From: Cryptomeria japonica
Lineage: Eukaryota; Streptophyta; Pinopsida; Cupressales; Cupressaceae
Direction: 5' to 3'
Length of the DNA stretch: 64,000 bases
Assembly: GCF_030272615.1 (NCBI RefSeq)
Contig: NC_081412.1
Coordinates: 475,297,657 to 475,361,656 of the forward strand
Positions 11,228-22,448 of this stretch are shown here, one piece after another (positions within the stretch are counted from its first letter, which is position 1; every line of letters begins with the position of its first letter). Under the pieces are notes generated by a model. That model searched no databases, was not told the DNA's origin, and was given only the letters and a program-made list of their open reading frames with translations. The position numbers and the translations under genes were made by a program.

Positions 11228-11339
11228 AAGATTGATGCTCATAAAAGTTTACACCAGCTAGAGGAATATGTGGATTGAAGAAACAAACCTGTGGATAAAT
11301 CCAAACATGGTGGAATCATTGCTGCAGCTTTTGTTCTCT
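11228..11339 (+). pseudogene. NRT1/PTR (NPF) transporter, exon 1 relic
   Basis: The plus strand reads LEEYVD, a TGA, then RNKPVDKSKHGGIIAAAFVL, which is the conserved N-terminus of plant NPF (POT/MFS) transporters of nitrate, peptides and hormones. The usual family sequence has Trp at the TGA codon (TGG to TGA), a one-base nonsense change. The exon ends at 11339 immediately before GTAAGC, a good splice donor, at the position where short NPF first exons usually end. The matching third exon is at 12883. Confidence 0.75.
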
Positions 11340-12882
11340 GTAAGCATTCAGAAAAACGTTGAATTTGTGATCTATAATTTACGTGTTTCTCAATTTGGTT
11401 GACATCTTCAAAATAGACTCAAAAACTTATTTTTAGTACTATGTGTTATTATACTTACCTTTTAATGTTCTTTAAATAAAGAATGGTTGTAGACAATGAA
11501 GTTCCTTGCAAATAAAAAAATCTTGGTTTGCTTTTGTGACTTTGTCTGTTATGTCTGATTGTCAACTAAATACAGAGACATACTGAAGACGATTATGGTT
11601 CGTGGTTGTTTTTTTTAGTTGAAACCATTATTATGAATTTTATGAATTGTTTTTTTAACATTGACATGGTCAAAGCCTTAACTATACATATTGTTCTCTT
11701 CTAATTATTAGCTTACCCCACCTTTTCCATTTTAATTCATCTTAGTTTGATTCAATCTTTTAGTCAAGTTTAATGATAGTTTCTATTATGCCTTTTTAAT
11801 AACAAAGATCAGATGTAGACATTTGCTTGTCCTTCTATGTTAGTGTGTTCTTACGAGGTCAATTCTTTCTTATCTCAAGAAACCTCATTGACCTACAAAT
11901 TCTTATACTACGCTACTTACTACCACTGATATCTTAACAAAAGCACACAAACATGTAAGGTAAAACTCTCTCCAAAGAAGCCTGAGAAACACTATAACTA
12001 AAATGCCTTGACCTCTTGCCAAGCATTCGATAGTTAAAAGTCTTAAATCCTGTCCAAATCATAGGATAGACATTCAAATCTTGAGATCATTAATTCCCCT
12101 AATAAATGGATCCATGGTAGAAGCCAATAGAAAATGTGTTCCACAACAGAAAGGCAGATTCAAATTCAATTTTGACATTGCTCCAAAGGACAACCCAGGC
12201 ATTGCAGGAAGTGGATGACTCATTATGGATAGTGAATGTAAAGCCCTTCACATTATTAAGCTTTAGCCCTCCACTTTGGCATTAGGGGACTAGAGATAGA
12301 AGAATGTTCACTCCTTGTGATCAAAGGAATGCAAAAGAAGGGAGTGACCAGCAGGAGGTTATATAATATTAGAACAGTATCAGTGCTAATCACAGACATA
12401 ACTTTTGCACATTGTTATGAATAGGCAAAGTTGGCAAACAAACCAACGGAACTCCTCGTCTCCAGAGGAACCCTTTAAAGCAATCAAATAATTTACTAAT
12501 GTCATTACAGAACTATCCAAAAGCAAACATTGGATTTCACTTATAAGACGAATAATTTCAATAATTTGAGCAAACAGCCGTCTAACATCCCATGTTTAAA
12601 CCTTTCTTGCTAGCATGCAAATATGTAAACTAAGCTCTAAGGACCAGGAAAATAAACAACTATAAGCAATTTGTTCTGTACAATAGAAAACTAGGATCAT
12701 ATAGAACCTATGTTTTTGTTGTAATTAATCAGCCCTAACCAAATAAAAGAATGTGATAACATAGAAGCTATTGTTTTATGCTAAAAAATGACAGTGGAAT
12801 TCAACTTGCAATACCGTTATTTCCAGAGTTTACAAAAATTCTTCCCGACTTGTTTAGATTTTGATGTTCATGAAATATGTAG
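11340..12882 (+). other. NPF intron region, exon 2 not found
   Basis: Between the two NPF exon relics I cannot find the second exon, which should encode about 70 residues with an NLV-type motif and a GAFLADSYLGRF-like segment. The stretch contains a LINE RNase H fragment at 12123-12480 and otherwise AT-rich intron-like sequence. Loss of exon 2 supports calling the gene dead. Confidence 0.6.
12123..12480 (+). pseudogene. LINE RNase H fragment inside the NPF intron
   Basis: The frame reads GRFKFNFDIAPKDNPGIAGSG, matching the N-terminal strand of type-I RNase H domains at the end of plant LINE ORF2. It continues with LALHFGIRGLEIEECSLLVI, QKKGVTSRRLYNI and finally HCYE, a stop, then AKLANKP, which corresponds to the terminal 'REAN..AD.LAN' box. 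At least two stops interrupt it. No other LINE domain is seen next to it. Confidence 0.65.
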
Positions 12883-13242
12883 GGTTGGGTGTTATTAATA
12901 GTACAAGCACATTTTCCTTCACTAAAGCCTCCGGCATGTGACATGGGAAGTGCATACAAAGCTGGGATTTGCAAGCAGGTGGAAGGTGGACAAACTATAA
13001 TACTCTACATTGGTGTGTATGTCATGGCTCTTGGTGTTGGAGGCATTAAGGGCTCTTTGCCTATTCATGGGGTAGAACAATTAGATGAGAATGATGGAAA
13101 AGAGAGAAAGCTGATATCAAATTTCTTCAACTGGTTTTTGTACAACATAAGCATTGCAATTGTATTAGCTTTCTTTCTATCATATACACTATATGCAAAA
13201 TTAACTCGTTGTCTCAGATCAAATAACAGTTTGTTTGCATGA
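12883..13242 (+). pseudogene. NPF transporter, exon 3 fragment
   Basis: A TGTAG acceptor at 12878-12882 is followed by GWVLLIVQAHFPSLKPPAC, IILYIGVYVMALGVGGIKGS, HGVEQLDENDGKER and ISNFFNWFLYNISIA. This is the NPF signature region, where 'G.GG.KP....GA.QFD' and 'SFFNWW' are expected. After LAFFLSYTLY the similarity stops (no 'VYIQDN.GW') and the frame ends at 13240-13242. The usual Pro of the GGxKP motif is Ser. There is no in-frame ATG because this is an internal exon. The protein would be a membrane transporter with 12 helices; only about two are represented. Confidence 0.75.
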
Positions 13243-13757
13243 TGACATTTCATAATGTACAATAATGGATCTATGCTTTCATCAGGCTTTAATTATTAGC
13301 CACTTTTCTACAAAACCTTCTTTCTACAATCATTGGCATATTTTTAATGTTTATTGTAAAATTTACATAGTGTGGCAAAGTTTTATTTATAGTTGTTATA
13401 CTTATTCTATACACATCCTTTTATAATTAATTTTTTAAGTTGTATATATATTTGCATCCCACCCCGCCCCCTTCGTCATCACCCTATCGTCCCCAAACTT
13501 AAGCCCTTGGTATGTTAACATATGAAAGCTCACAATAGTTTCATTTGATATGTTAATCGAGGAAAAACCTACAACATATAGCTTCCAAGATTCCAAATCC
13601 ATGAGGATCATGAAGAGGTAGAAAACCAAAAAAAGAAATTGCTTATCCAAGTTTCCAAATTTGTGACAAGGAAAAAGTAGAATCTCAATCAAAGAAGGAG
13701 AATGTGCAACTCATTATCTTATTCTACCTAAGTAAAAATATTACCTAATTAAGCTTT
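13243..13757. other. Non-coding stretch, nothing recognised
   Basis: No protein domain, RNA gene or clear repeat. Later NPF exons should lie here if the gene were intact, but I see none. Confidence 0.6.
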
Positions 13758-13952
13758 TTAATAGTGGAATATCACACTTAGGATAAAACATATCCAAGGT
13801 AAATAAAATATTACATTGATAGGCTTCTTTGGTTGCTCTAAAAGTGGTGCCTTATGAATTATGTTCTTGGATACTAAAGTTTCAAAATTCTGGGCACTCT
13901 TGATAGCTTCTCGTAGAGATTGTGATTCGAAGGCTTTAACCAAACCTTTCAA
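13758..13952 (-). pseudogene. Possible gypsy gag fragment
   Basis: The minus strand reads GLVKAFESQSLREAIKSAQN, similar to the gag segment '...L.P.SL.EAI..A...E' that follows the capsid domain in plant gypsy elements. No flanking element parts are identifiable, so the assignment is weak. Confidence 0.35.
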
Positions 13953-14749
13953 TGGTTTCTGTTGATGTGTTTTTTATGCACTATGCAACACAAAATAAAA
14001 TACCAAGTATTCTATCCTCTCTTGAACAAAATCCTCCCAAGTGCTAAACTATGTGATCAAATGGAATGAGTCCAAGATTCCAATAGTCAGGTCTTGACTT
14101 TATATTGCAGATAGACTCAATCATTGTGATGTGATATCTGCTGGAATCACAAGGGGGACTTACGTTGCTTTGGTCAAGACCTATCCATTCTCATGTTTCA
14201 TGATTGATTTACACTCCATGATTTAGGTCATCCTTGAGAAACATCTTGACTTAGCCAAATTTTGTTTTTTGTACCCTAATTCCTTAATTTTGACCCCTTA
14301 CTAGCATTGCCTTAGGTTTTATTGGAATTCTTTCTTCTCTAGCATGGGCACATTTCTAGGGTTCATTTGCACAAATTGCTCTTGATGAGCAAGCTAGTAT
14401 CATGACCATGACTTAAACAAAATTTTAACTCACTCAAATTATCTCCTCCAAACTTCTATGAGTTCATCTCCTTCATTCTTCATCATTTGGATGTCTTTTG
14501 TCATTGGAAGGTAATTCTTGACCACCATAACTCAATCTTGACCTATGCTACCATAAAACCCTAGAACCTAGTCATGTTTACAATTGAGATCTTGGTGACT
14601 TGATCACTTAATACAACTTAATCATGCAGGTCTCATCTAACTCCGACTCCAACACTTAAGCAAATCAACCCTAGCAACCAAGTACTTTGGGAAATATCTT
14701 GCAACTTGACAAAATGGGTAATGATGGAGGAATGGAAGGTGAGACCTAT
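13953..14749. other. Non-coding stretch, nothing recognised
   Basis: Mixed-sequence non-coding DNA. The composition resembles LTR or element-internal non-coding sequence, but I cannot define ends or a PBS. Confidence 0.5.
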
Positions 14750-14925
14750 AGAGGTGAGAGAGAGAGAGAGAGGGTGAGAGGAAGAGATAATGACCTGGAG
14801 AGGGTAGAGAAAGAGAAGTAGAGAGGGAGAGAAGAAGAGAGGGATGGAGAAAGAGACCTAAAGAGGGGAGAGAGAAGAGAGATAGTAGAGAGGGATAGAG
14901 AAGAGAGATAGAAGAGAGATACCAA
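14750..14925 (+). repeat. (GA)n-rich purine tract
   Basis: About 175 bases are almost entirely purine on the plus strand, made of runs of GA, GAGAG and GAAGAG with few interruptions. This is a degenerate microsatellite. The open frame on the minus strand here (serine-leucine repeats) is a by-product. Confidence 0.9.
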
Positions 14926-14967
14926 TGTCAATCTTTTTCTATAATTTTTTTTTTTTCTGAAAAATCA

Positions 14968-15091
14968 GCCTACCGTCATAATTCCGACACCAAAGGGTAA
15001 AATTCTAACAGAGGAGTGTCGTCGGATTCACAACATCCTCATCGGAACTCTCTCGGAGGCCATCATTGGTGTCGGAATTCCGATGGTAGGC
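14968..15091. repeat. 25-bp inverted repeat with 74-bp spacer
   Basis: 14968-14992 and 15067-15091 are reverse complements with two mismatches (core ATTCCGACACCA against TGGTGTCGGAAT). The surrounding 14960-15260 contains repeated TCGGAATTC-like words and is GC-richer than its neighbours. It interrupts or truncates the copia RT frame that starts at about 15300. It may be a fold-back element. Confidence 0.75.
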
Positions 15092-15260
15092 CGAGATAGC
15101 GATGGTATTCTTTCGGGGTATGAGCATCCATGGCGGTTGTCGGAAAGGTTGGAGGTGATGTCGGAATTGCAACGACCACAAGGAAAGTTAGAACTTCTGA
15201 CACAAAGTTTTCAATGACTTTTTTTGTCAGTAGTTCGACGAAATTTCGTTGGAGTTTCGA

Positions 15261-15698
15261 CTATTTGCCATCAAAATTTTGACCCGAATGTACTATTGTA
15301 CCTTTTTGAAATCCTTTCTTTAGCAAATACCTATCAAGACTTGCATACCAAGCTCTAGAATCTTGCTTCAATCCATAAAGTTCCTTCTTCAATTTGTAGA
15401 CCATATCTAGAGTATCTAATAGATTGAATCCTTTTGGTTGTTTTATATATACTTCCTCTTTTAGTTCCCCATTCAGGAATGTAGACTTCACATCCATCTG
15501 ATACACCTTGAAGTCCTTGTGTGCTGCAAAAGATAGAAACATTTTGATAGCTTCCATTCTCACTAAAGGAGAATAAGTTTCCTCAAAATCTATATCTTCT
15601 ACCTGTGAATAGCCTTTACATACAAGTCGTGCCTTATTTCTAACTGTGTGACCATCTTCATCCAAATTGTTTTGAAATACCCATTTAGTTCCTATCAC
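15261..15698 (-). pseudogene. Copia reverse transcriptase, N-terminal half
   Basis: This 146-codon open stretch reads [56 protein letters not shown] and [12 protein letters not shown], all standard motifs at the start of copia RT. The first catalytic Asp is in QMDVKSTFL. The YVDD active site would come about 60 residues later. The frame turns into unrelated sequence after [10 protein letters not shown], where the element is truncated. Confidence 0.95.
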
Positions 15699-16124
15699 AT
15701 TTTTGTTAGCTAATCTTGGGACAAGTTCCCAAGTTTGATTCTTCTCAATCTATTTGAATTATTCTTCCATAGTTTTCATCCAATGCTAATCACAACAAGC
15801 ATATTTTATTGTTTTTAGCTCTATTTCTAAAATTAAGCATAACTTCACTTGTTCTTCTACAAATTTACACTTTGTGATAACACCTCTATTATTTTCTCCA
15901 ATAATTTGTTTCTCTGAGTGATTCTTCTCCATGTACCTTAGAGTCTTAGGGGTAGTTTTTGAAGCATCTTCCTTATCATCCTATACTTTTATTTCTTAAG
16001 GCTTTTCATATTTTGATTTATTGGTAGACTCATTAACTTCATATCCCATCTCTATAATTTTATTCTTCAAAGTGTTTTCATCAACCTTCACATTTGTGCT
16101 TTCAACAATTCTTCTCAGTCTTTT
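15699..16124 (-). pseudogene. Copia integrase-RT linker
   Basis: In broken frames the minus strand gives KRLRRIVEST just below the insertion point, then VDENTLKNKIIEMGYE and further acidic linker sequence. This low-conservation segment joins integrase to RT in copia polyproteins. It directly continues the frame that ends at 22454 on the other side of the inserted element. Confidence 0.75.
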
Positions 16125-16129
16125 GTTAT
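16125..16129. repeat. Target-site duplication, left copy (GTTAT)
   Basis: GTTAT immediately precedes the 5' LTR at 16130 and recurs at 22449-22453 directly after the 3' LTR. Removing the insertion and one copy restores an open copia frame across the site (CYN then KRLRRI), which confirms it. Confidence 0.9.
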
Positions 16130-17385
16130 TGTTGGATAATGTTGGTTATTGTTGCTACTAGGATATGTTGTTGTCATTGATGTAAACATATTCTTGTGTA
16201 TTGCTATGGTGATTGCAGATTGGGAAGATCTTATCATCTAGTTTGTAGTGTTGGTTTGTTGATCACTATTTTGTAGATTTCAGTATATCCTTTGGTATCT
16301 TCCGGTGTGATAAGATCTTGTGCTGAGTGTTTTGGATATTGCTTGGGATGGTCTTGTGTATCTTCATTTTAGATGGATCATGATTTGGTGCTCTGCAAGC
16401 TATCTTTCTTTGTGACAGTTGTTGATTGGTTGTGTTCTTGAGCTTTCAAACATTCACCGATGAAGATTTGATAAGTGGTGTTGGTGCAGTTATTATTGGT
16501 GATTCTAACGTGCTTGTTGGTGTTTCTTAGTCGTGTCCTATTTATTTTGGTGATCTGCATTGATCATTGTGTGAACTTTTGGTGGTTTCTATCAATTGGT
16601 GATGATTTTCGTGTTATGCAGTTTTCCTGGTGGTGTAGAGTGTTGCAATTGATCTTGGTGTGATTTCCAGTGGAGATGGCTATTTCTGAATTTGTTTTAG
16701 GACCATGCTATGTTGTTTAAATCACTATATTGGTCCGGTAGTCACTCTTTGTATCGTGTGATATGTAATTTTATAATTGAAGGTTGAGGGTTTAGCTAAC
16801 CTTGTTATCATGGTTGATGATTTGTATATATAGGTGACATATTCATGTAATTTATGTGTCGATTTTATGTCTACATTATCAGAGAGTTGTTTATGTGTGA
16901 ACAAGTGATTTATCCTTGGGTGTTGAGTTTGAGGTGAGATTGGTTTTGCAGGGCATACATCTATGCTTATCCAAAATTGTAATCAGACTTTTGGAGATGT
17001 TATTCTTTCAGTTTATTTCTTCCAGATTGTAGTCTGAATCTTATTGTCAGTTAGTGAGACTTCCCTGATGGTTGTATCCTTTCGAGCCATTATATTTGAG
17101 TAGTGAGCTCTAGGCAGTGTGCCTGAATGCAGGTGCATTCCCCATTGTAATATTTTCACATACTACCACAGAGTATCATCTTACTGTGGGTAGGTTCCCA
17201 CCATGGTTTATCCCTTAACTAGGTTTTCCATGTCCAAATCTTGGTGTTGTGTGTTGTGCTTTCAATTTTCTTATCTTTCTTGTTACTACAGTTTATCAGA
17301 TCTATGTTTTGTGATTAAGTTTACTTATTCCGGTGAAGACTTATTAAACCCCCCTCTCAATCTTCCTTCTTGGATGCTGCTAAAA
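16130..17385 (+). repeat. 5' LTR of the nested copia
   Basis: Starts TGTTGGATAATG and ends CTGCTAAAA before the PBS. The 3' LTR ends CTGCTAATA, so both ends appear to be mutated from an ancestral TAACA terminus. It contains the promoter and polyadenylation signals of the element, which I cannot place exactly. Confidence 0.9.
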
Positions 17386-17386
17386 A

Positions 17387-17399
17387 TTGGTATCAGAGC
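17387..17399 (+). promoter_or_regulatory. Primer-binding site of the nested copia
   Basis: TTGGTATCAGAGC follows the 5' LTR after one base. This is the standard initiator-methionine-tRNA PBS of plant copia elements. Confidence 0.95.
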
Positions 17400-17441
17400 T
17401 AGATCTTCTAATAGAAGCTTAAATACTTGAGGAGATCCGAT

Positions 17442-18427
17442 ATGGTAGCTCAAGGTGTAATATTTAAGAAGGATAGTCTAAGGTTTGATGGAAGTAACTA
17501 TGCTATATGTAAGGACTGGATGGAACTGTACTTGAAATGTCTTGGTGAAGATTATTGAAAGATTACAAATAATGCCTATAATGTTCCTCCGAATTGACTG
17601 TCTACTCTTGATGAGATCAAGGAAGATGAACATAATATTAGAGTGAAGGAAGCATTGCTTAGTGGCCTGACTGATTCTAAAATGACAAATGTAATTGGAC
17701 TTCAGACCACAAATGAGGTTTGGGTAAAGCGTGAGATTATGTATGAAGGGGATAAATAGGTGAAGGTTGCTAACTTGTAGAGTTTGAAAGGAAAATATGA
17801 GATTTTAAAGATGGGAGATGATGAGAACATACACTCTTTTATGGCTAAGGTGAATGATCTTGTCCTAGGTATCAAATGTATCGGTGGAACCACTGAGGAA
17901 GATGAAATTGTTGCTAAGGTGCTGAGATCTTTGCCTCCTTCCTATAATCAAAAGGTTGCTACTATTGATGAGATCTGGAGTGTGACTACAATGACAAGAG
18001 ATATGTTGGTTGGAAAGCTTGTTGCATTTAAGCTAAGGAAATTTGGAGTCACGTGGAAAATATGAGACAACATTTAGAGCATCTACATCTGTATCTGATA
18101 AGTAGAAATATGATCTTGATGAATACAGAATATCTAGATATGAAAGAGAGAGAGAGAAGAGAGATGGAAGAGAAAGAAAGAGAGTTGGATGAACTTGACG
18201 TACTGATTGCCCAAAGATTTCCTAAAGGTGTCGGTATGTATGATGGAAAGTTTCCTTTCAAATGTTTCTCCTGTAATAAGATAGGATATTTATCTTCTAT
18301 ATGTCTGGAGAGAATGGCCAAGTATGACAGACAAGATATGTTTGATAAGCATGATAGGAATGATAGATATGGCAAGCATGAGAAGTATGATAAGCCTTAC
18401 AAGCCTAAGTGGAAGTATAGAAATTAG
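17442..18427 (+). pseudogene. Copia gag (nested element)
   Basis: The frame starts with ATG at 17442 (MVAQGVIFKKDSLRFDGSNY), where copia gag usually begins, and shows the UBN2-type gag core: VWVKREIMYEGDK, LKMGDDENIHSFMAKVNDLV and VLRSLPPSYN. A Glu/Arg-rich region precedes a zinc knuckle, CFSCNKIGYLSSIC, in which the metal-binding His is Tyr. Stops at about 17558, 17597, 17758 and 17779 and a frame change near 18050 make it a pseudogene. Gag would assemble the cytoplasmic particle and package RNA. Confidence 0.85.
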
Positions 18428-18950
18428 AAGAACTATTACTATGTTGTTGATGAAGGTATTATAGATGAAGAATCTGAAGGAGATGAAGTTGTATTCCTTT
18501 CTACCAAGGAAGATGGACCTGTACCTATTGATTCCACTAGTTGTACTATTGAGGAGAAATTCCTAGTTGCTAAAGTTGAATAGAAATATGAATGGGTATT
18601 TGACAGTGGTTTTTCACATTATATGACTGGTGATAAAAGCAAATAATTGAGTATGGAAAGGTATGATGGTGGAATAATTATATTTGGAGATGACAAAGCT
18701 TATGTGATCTATGGGAGAGGTTCTATTTCCTTTTATGGTAAGCATAACATTGATGATGTCTTGAATATTGAAGGTTTGAAATATAATATTTTGAGTGGTG
18801 GATAGATGGTTGACAGATTTTATGATCTACAATTCACGGATGGAAAACGCAAGATCTTAAATGCCTCTGGTATAGAGATTGCATCTGGAACTAAGACTAA
18901 AGGTAACATTTTTCATTTGAATGCTATTGAGAAAATTTGTTTGATTGCTT
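18428..18950 (+). pseudogene. Copia aspartic protease region (nested element)
   Basis: The frame reads YEWVFDSGFSHYMTGD at about 18588-18633, the D-S-G active site of copia protease, though the Cys usual after DSG is Phe. It continues with GDDKAYVIYGRGSI and VLNIEGLKYNILS, the conserved tail. Stops occur around 18584, 18645 and 18804. The enzyme would cut the Gag-Pol polyprotein. Confidence 0.8.
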
Positions 18951-19740
18951 AGATTGATGAGAGTTGGTTGTGGCATAGGAGAGTGTGTCATGTAAATTTT
19001 GTCTCAATGATTAAGATCTATTCTACACATGTTAGAGATCTGTCTAAGATTGTTAAGCATGCTAATCCTGTATGTAAGAAATGTCAGTTGGGTAAGGAAA
19101 TAAGAATTTCTTTCAAAAGAAAACAATATACATTAGAAGGGGTGCTAGATCTTGTACATATTGACCTATGTGGACCTACAAATATTATAAGTGTGCAGGG
19201 TGATAGATACTTTATGCTACTAATTTATGATTATTCTAGGATGATGTGGGTTGTCATTTTGAAGGAGAAATCAGAAGCGTTTGATAAATTCAAGATATTT
19301 AAAGCAAAGGCGGGGATTGAGTTTGGATTAAAGGTGAAGTGTTTGAGATCTGATAGAGGTGGATAATTTTTTTCCGGTGAGTTCAATTCATTTTGTGAGA
19401 AGCATGGGATTAGAAGACAATTATCTGCTCGTAGAACTCCTCAGCAGAATGGAGTTGTTGAGAGGAAGAACATAACACTTTTGGATGTTGCAAGGACTAT
19501 GCTGATTGAAGGAAATGTTTCAAAGATCTACTAGAGAGAATATATTAGTAATGTTATTTATAAATTCAACAGAGTTCACATCAAAGTAGATAATGGTAAA
19601 ACCCCTTATGAGCTATGGTTTGGTCATGTTCCTATTGTAAGATATTTTAGAGTATTTGGTAGCAAATATTATATAAAAAGAGATGGGAATATAGGAAATT
19701 TTGATGTTAGAAGTGATGAAGGAATCTTCTTGGCATATTC
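18951..19740 (+). pseudogene. Copia integrase (nested element)
   Basis: The zinc domain is complete: WHRRVCHVN and VCKKCQLGK give the HHCC set. In the core, LVHIDLCGP carries the first Asp, CLRSDRGG the second and QQNGVVERKN the Glu. TPYELWFGHVP, FRVFGSKYYI and SDEGIFLAYS mark the end of integrase. Stops at about 19364 and 19532 interrupt the frame. All three catalytic residues are still present, so decay is recent relative to constraint or by chance. Confidence 0.9.
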
Positions 19741-20119
19741 AACAACGAGAAAATCCTACTGGTGCTACAATAAGAGACTAAGGAAGATAGTGGAGAGCGC
19801 AAATGTGAAGATGGATGAGAATGTTGGAAAAGAGATTAGAACATGTGGTTATGATGATGGACAACATATTGTTTTAACTCCTATTCAGACTAAAGATCCT
19901 AAGGAGACTAATCTGGTAGAGATAGTCAACTTGGATGTTGTTGCTGCTGGTGAAGAAGTGCAACAACCTGATAATCAGAACAATCAGAAGAATCTGAGTT
20001 ATGTTAGACTAAATCATTCTAAAAATAAGATAATTGGTGATAACAACAAAGGTTTAATGACTAGAAGAACGTTAGCTATTGAAGAAGTATGTTTGAGTTC
20101 TAAAGTTGAACCTAAGTAG
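19741..20119 (+). pseudogene. Copia integrase-RT linker, ending at a deletion
   Basis: An open stretch of 129 codons (from 19730) encodes the end of integrase and the acidic linker (VDLDVVAAGEEVQ-like), ending in EEVCLSSKVEPK. In related elements this is followed by the start of RT. Here the next codons are already from the RT C-terminus, so the RT core is missing. Confidence 0.8.
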
Positions 20120-20900
20120 TTGTTAAAGAAGTTTGGATTAGATGACTCCAAACCGGCTCGAACTCCTATGGTGACTATTGTAAATTATCTAAGAATGATG
20201 AATCTTTGAAAGCTAATCAAAGTTTGTACAAATCTATGGTTAGTGGACTATTTTATCTTACTCAGACTAGGATGGACATTATGCATGTATGGCTGCTAGA
20301 TATCAAGATAATCTAAAAGTGAGTCATGTCACTGTTGTGAAGACGATATTCAGATACTTGAAGAGAACTGTGGATTATGGTTTATGGTATCTGAGGAATG
20401 ATGATTTCATGTTATGTGGCTACACTGATGCTGATTGTGTTGATGATGTTGATGATCGAAAGAGAGCTACCGATGGAGCATTATTTTTGGGTAAGAAGTT
20501 TCTTTTATGGGATAGAAAGAAACGAGATTCAGTGTCCTTATCGACTGCTGAAGCTGAGTACATTGTTGCTACTAGTAATTACACTCAGGTAGTTTGGATG
20601 AAGCAAATGCTGAAGGATATCAGACTTATTTATGATGAGCCTACTGTCATATACTATGATAATTCCAGTGCTATCAAAATGTCAAAGAATCTAGTGCAAC
20701 ATTCAAAGACTAAGCATGTGTCAATCAAATACCATTACTTGAGAGAGCAAGTTAGTGAAGAGAAGGTGAAGATGGAGTATGTATCTTCAAAGGAACAAAT
20801 AGCTGATATTTTCACTAAGCCTTTGCTCGCAGATACATTTGTTTATTTGAGAGACAAGTTAGGGGTATCCACCCCTCCTGATGAGAACTATATGCATTGA
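20120..20900 (+). pseudogene. Copia RT C-terminal end and RNase H
   Basis: After the deletion the frame reads LLKKFGLDDSKPARTPM, the segment that follows RT. A 204-codon open stretch (20289-20900) then gives RNase H: GYTDADCVDDVDDRKRATDG, SLSTAEAEYIVATS, IYYDNSSAIKMSKN, HVSIKYHYLREQV and ADIFTKPL. These cover the four acidic positions and the terminal motif. This is the best-preserved part of the element. A frame change lies near 20200-20290. Confidence 0.95.
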
Positions 20901-21188
20901 GTTGCATCAATCCAGTTGACTTCATAATCTTATCCTTTTTTTTCTAGATTGGTGTGTTAGTGTTGCTCCTCTGGTGGAGTAGTCTGTGTTTTGGGGAGAG
21001 AGGTCATGTTTTTGTTTTGGAGAGAGTAAATTTGGTTTCCTATTTTGAGATCTTTGGCATTGCTATCAAAGGGGGAGAGTGATCATGTAATTTTATTTTT
21101 CTATATCCTTCTTGGGGGGAGTTTGCAAGAGATATCTTCTTTTCTTTATATTGATTTTTTTTCACATTCATATGTTGTCATCAATGCC

Positions 21189-21200
21189 AAAGGGGGAGAT
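21189..21200 (+). promoter_or_regulatory. Polypurine tract of the nested copia
   Basis: AAAGGGGGAGAT lies directly before the 3' LTR at 21201. It is the RNase-H-resistant primer site for plus-strand DNA. A similar AAAGGGGGAGAG lies at 21068-21079, possibly a second tract. The stretch 20901-21188 between RNase H and this site is non-coding. Confidence 0.9.
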
Positions 21201-22448
21201 TGTTGGATATTGTGGGTTATTGTTGCTGCTAAGATATGTTTTTGTCATGGATGTTAACATATTCTTGTGTATTTCTCTGCTAATTGCAGATTGGGAAGAT
21301 CTTATCATCTAGTTTGTAGTGTGGGTTTGTTGATCATTGTTTTACAAAGTTTGGTATATCCTCCGGTATATTCTGGTGTGATCAGATCTTGTTCTGATTT
21401 TTTGGAATATTGCTTGGGATGGTCTTGTGTATCTTCATTTTAGATGAATCATAATTCGGTTCTCCGCAAGTTATCTTCCTTCCTTATAGTTGTTGATTGG
21501 TTATGTTCTTGAGCTTTCAGATGTTGACCGATGAAGATTTCATAAGTGGTGTTCGTGCAATTGTTCCTGATGATTCTAACATGCTTGTTGGTGTTTCTTA
21601 TTCATGTCCTATTTTTTTTGGTGATCTGCATTGATCGTTGTGCAATATTTTGGCTATTTTTATCAACCGGTAATGATTTCATGTTATGTGGTTTTCCTGG
21701 TGGTGTAGCATGTTGCGGTTGATCTTGGAATGATTTTTGGTGGAGATGGGAATTTGGGAATTTGTTTGAGGACCATGTTATGCTATATAAATCATTATAT
21801 TGGTCCAGTGGTCGATCTTTGTATCGTGTGATATAATTTCATAATTGAGGGTTGAGGGCTTAGCTGACCTTGTTATCAAGATGATTTGTATATATAGGTG
21901 ATATATTCATGTAATTTAGGTGTCAATGTTATGTCTACATTATTAGAGAGAGGTTTATGTGCGACCAAGTGATTTATTATTCAATGTTGAGTTTGAGGTG
22001 AGATTGGTGTTGTAGGGAAGACATATGTACTTAACCAGAACTATAATTAGGCATTTGGAGATTATATTCTTTCAGTTCATTTATTTTGGATTGTAGTTCG
22101 AATATTATTGTAAGTCAGTGAGACTTCCCTGAGGGTTTTAGCCTTCTAGGGAATTATATTTGAGCAGTGAACTCTAGGGAGTGTGCTTGAATGCATGTGC
22201 ATTCCCCATTATAATATTTCACATACTACGATAGATTATCATCTTACTGTGGGTAGGTGCCCACCATGGTTTTTCCTTTAATTAGGTTTTCCATGTCAAA
22301 ATCCTGGTGTTGTGTGTTGTAATTTCAATTTGCTTATCTATCTGATTATTGCAGTTTATCAGATTTCTATTTTGTGATTAATTTTTTTATTCCGATGAAG
22401 GCTGATTCATCCCCCCCTCTTAGTCTTCCTTCTCGGTTGCTGCTAATA
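21201..22448 (+). repeat. 3' LTR of the nested copia
   Basis: Begins TGTTGGATATTG right after the polypurine tract and ends TGCTAATA before the GTTAT duplication. It aligns with the 5' LTR over its full length with scattered substitutions and small indels. Confidence 0.9.

Larger units (their letters stand above)
16130..22448 (+). mobile_element. Nested Ty1/copia element with both LTRs, RT deleted
   Basis: LTRs of 1256 and 1248 bp, a PBS, gag, protease, integrase, RNase H and a polypurine tract are present in copia order, with a 5-bp target-site duplication. By eye the first 160 bases of the two LTRs differ at about one base in eight, so the insertion is old. A large internal deletion at about 20119 removes RT. 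In-frame stops occur throughout. It sits in the opposite orientation inside an older copia. Confidence 0.95.

Noticed and set aside
14746-14931. Minus-strand frame rich in Ser and Leu
   Set aside because: It is the translation of a purine microsatellite, not a gene.
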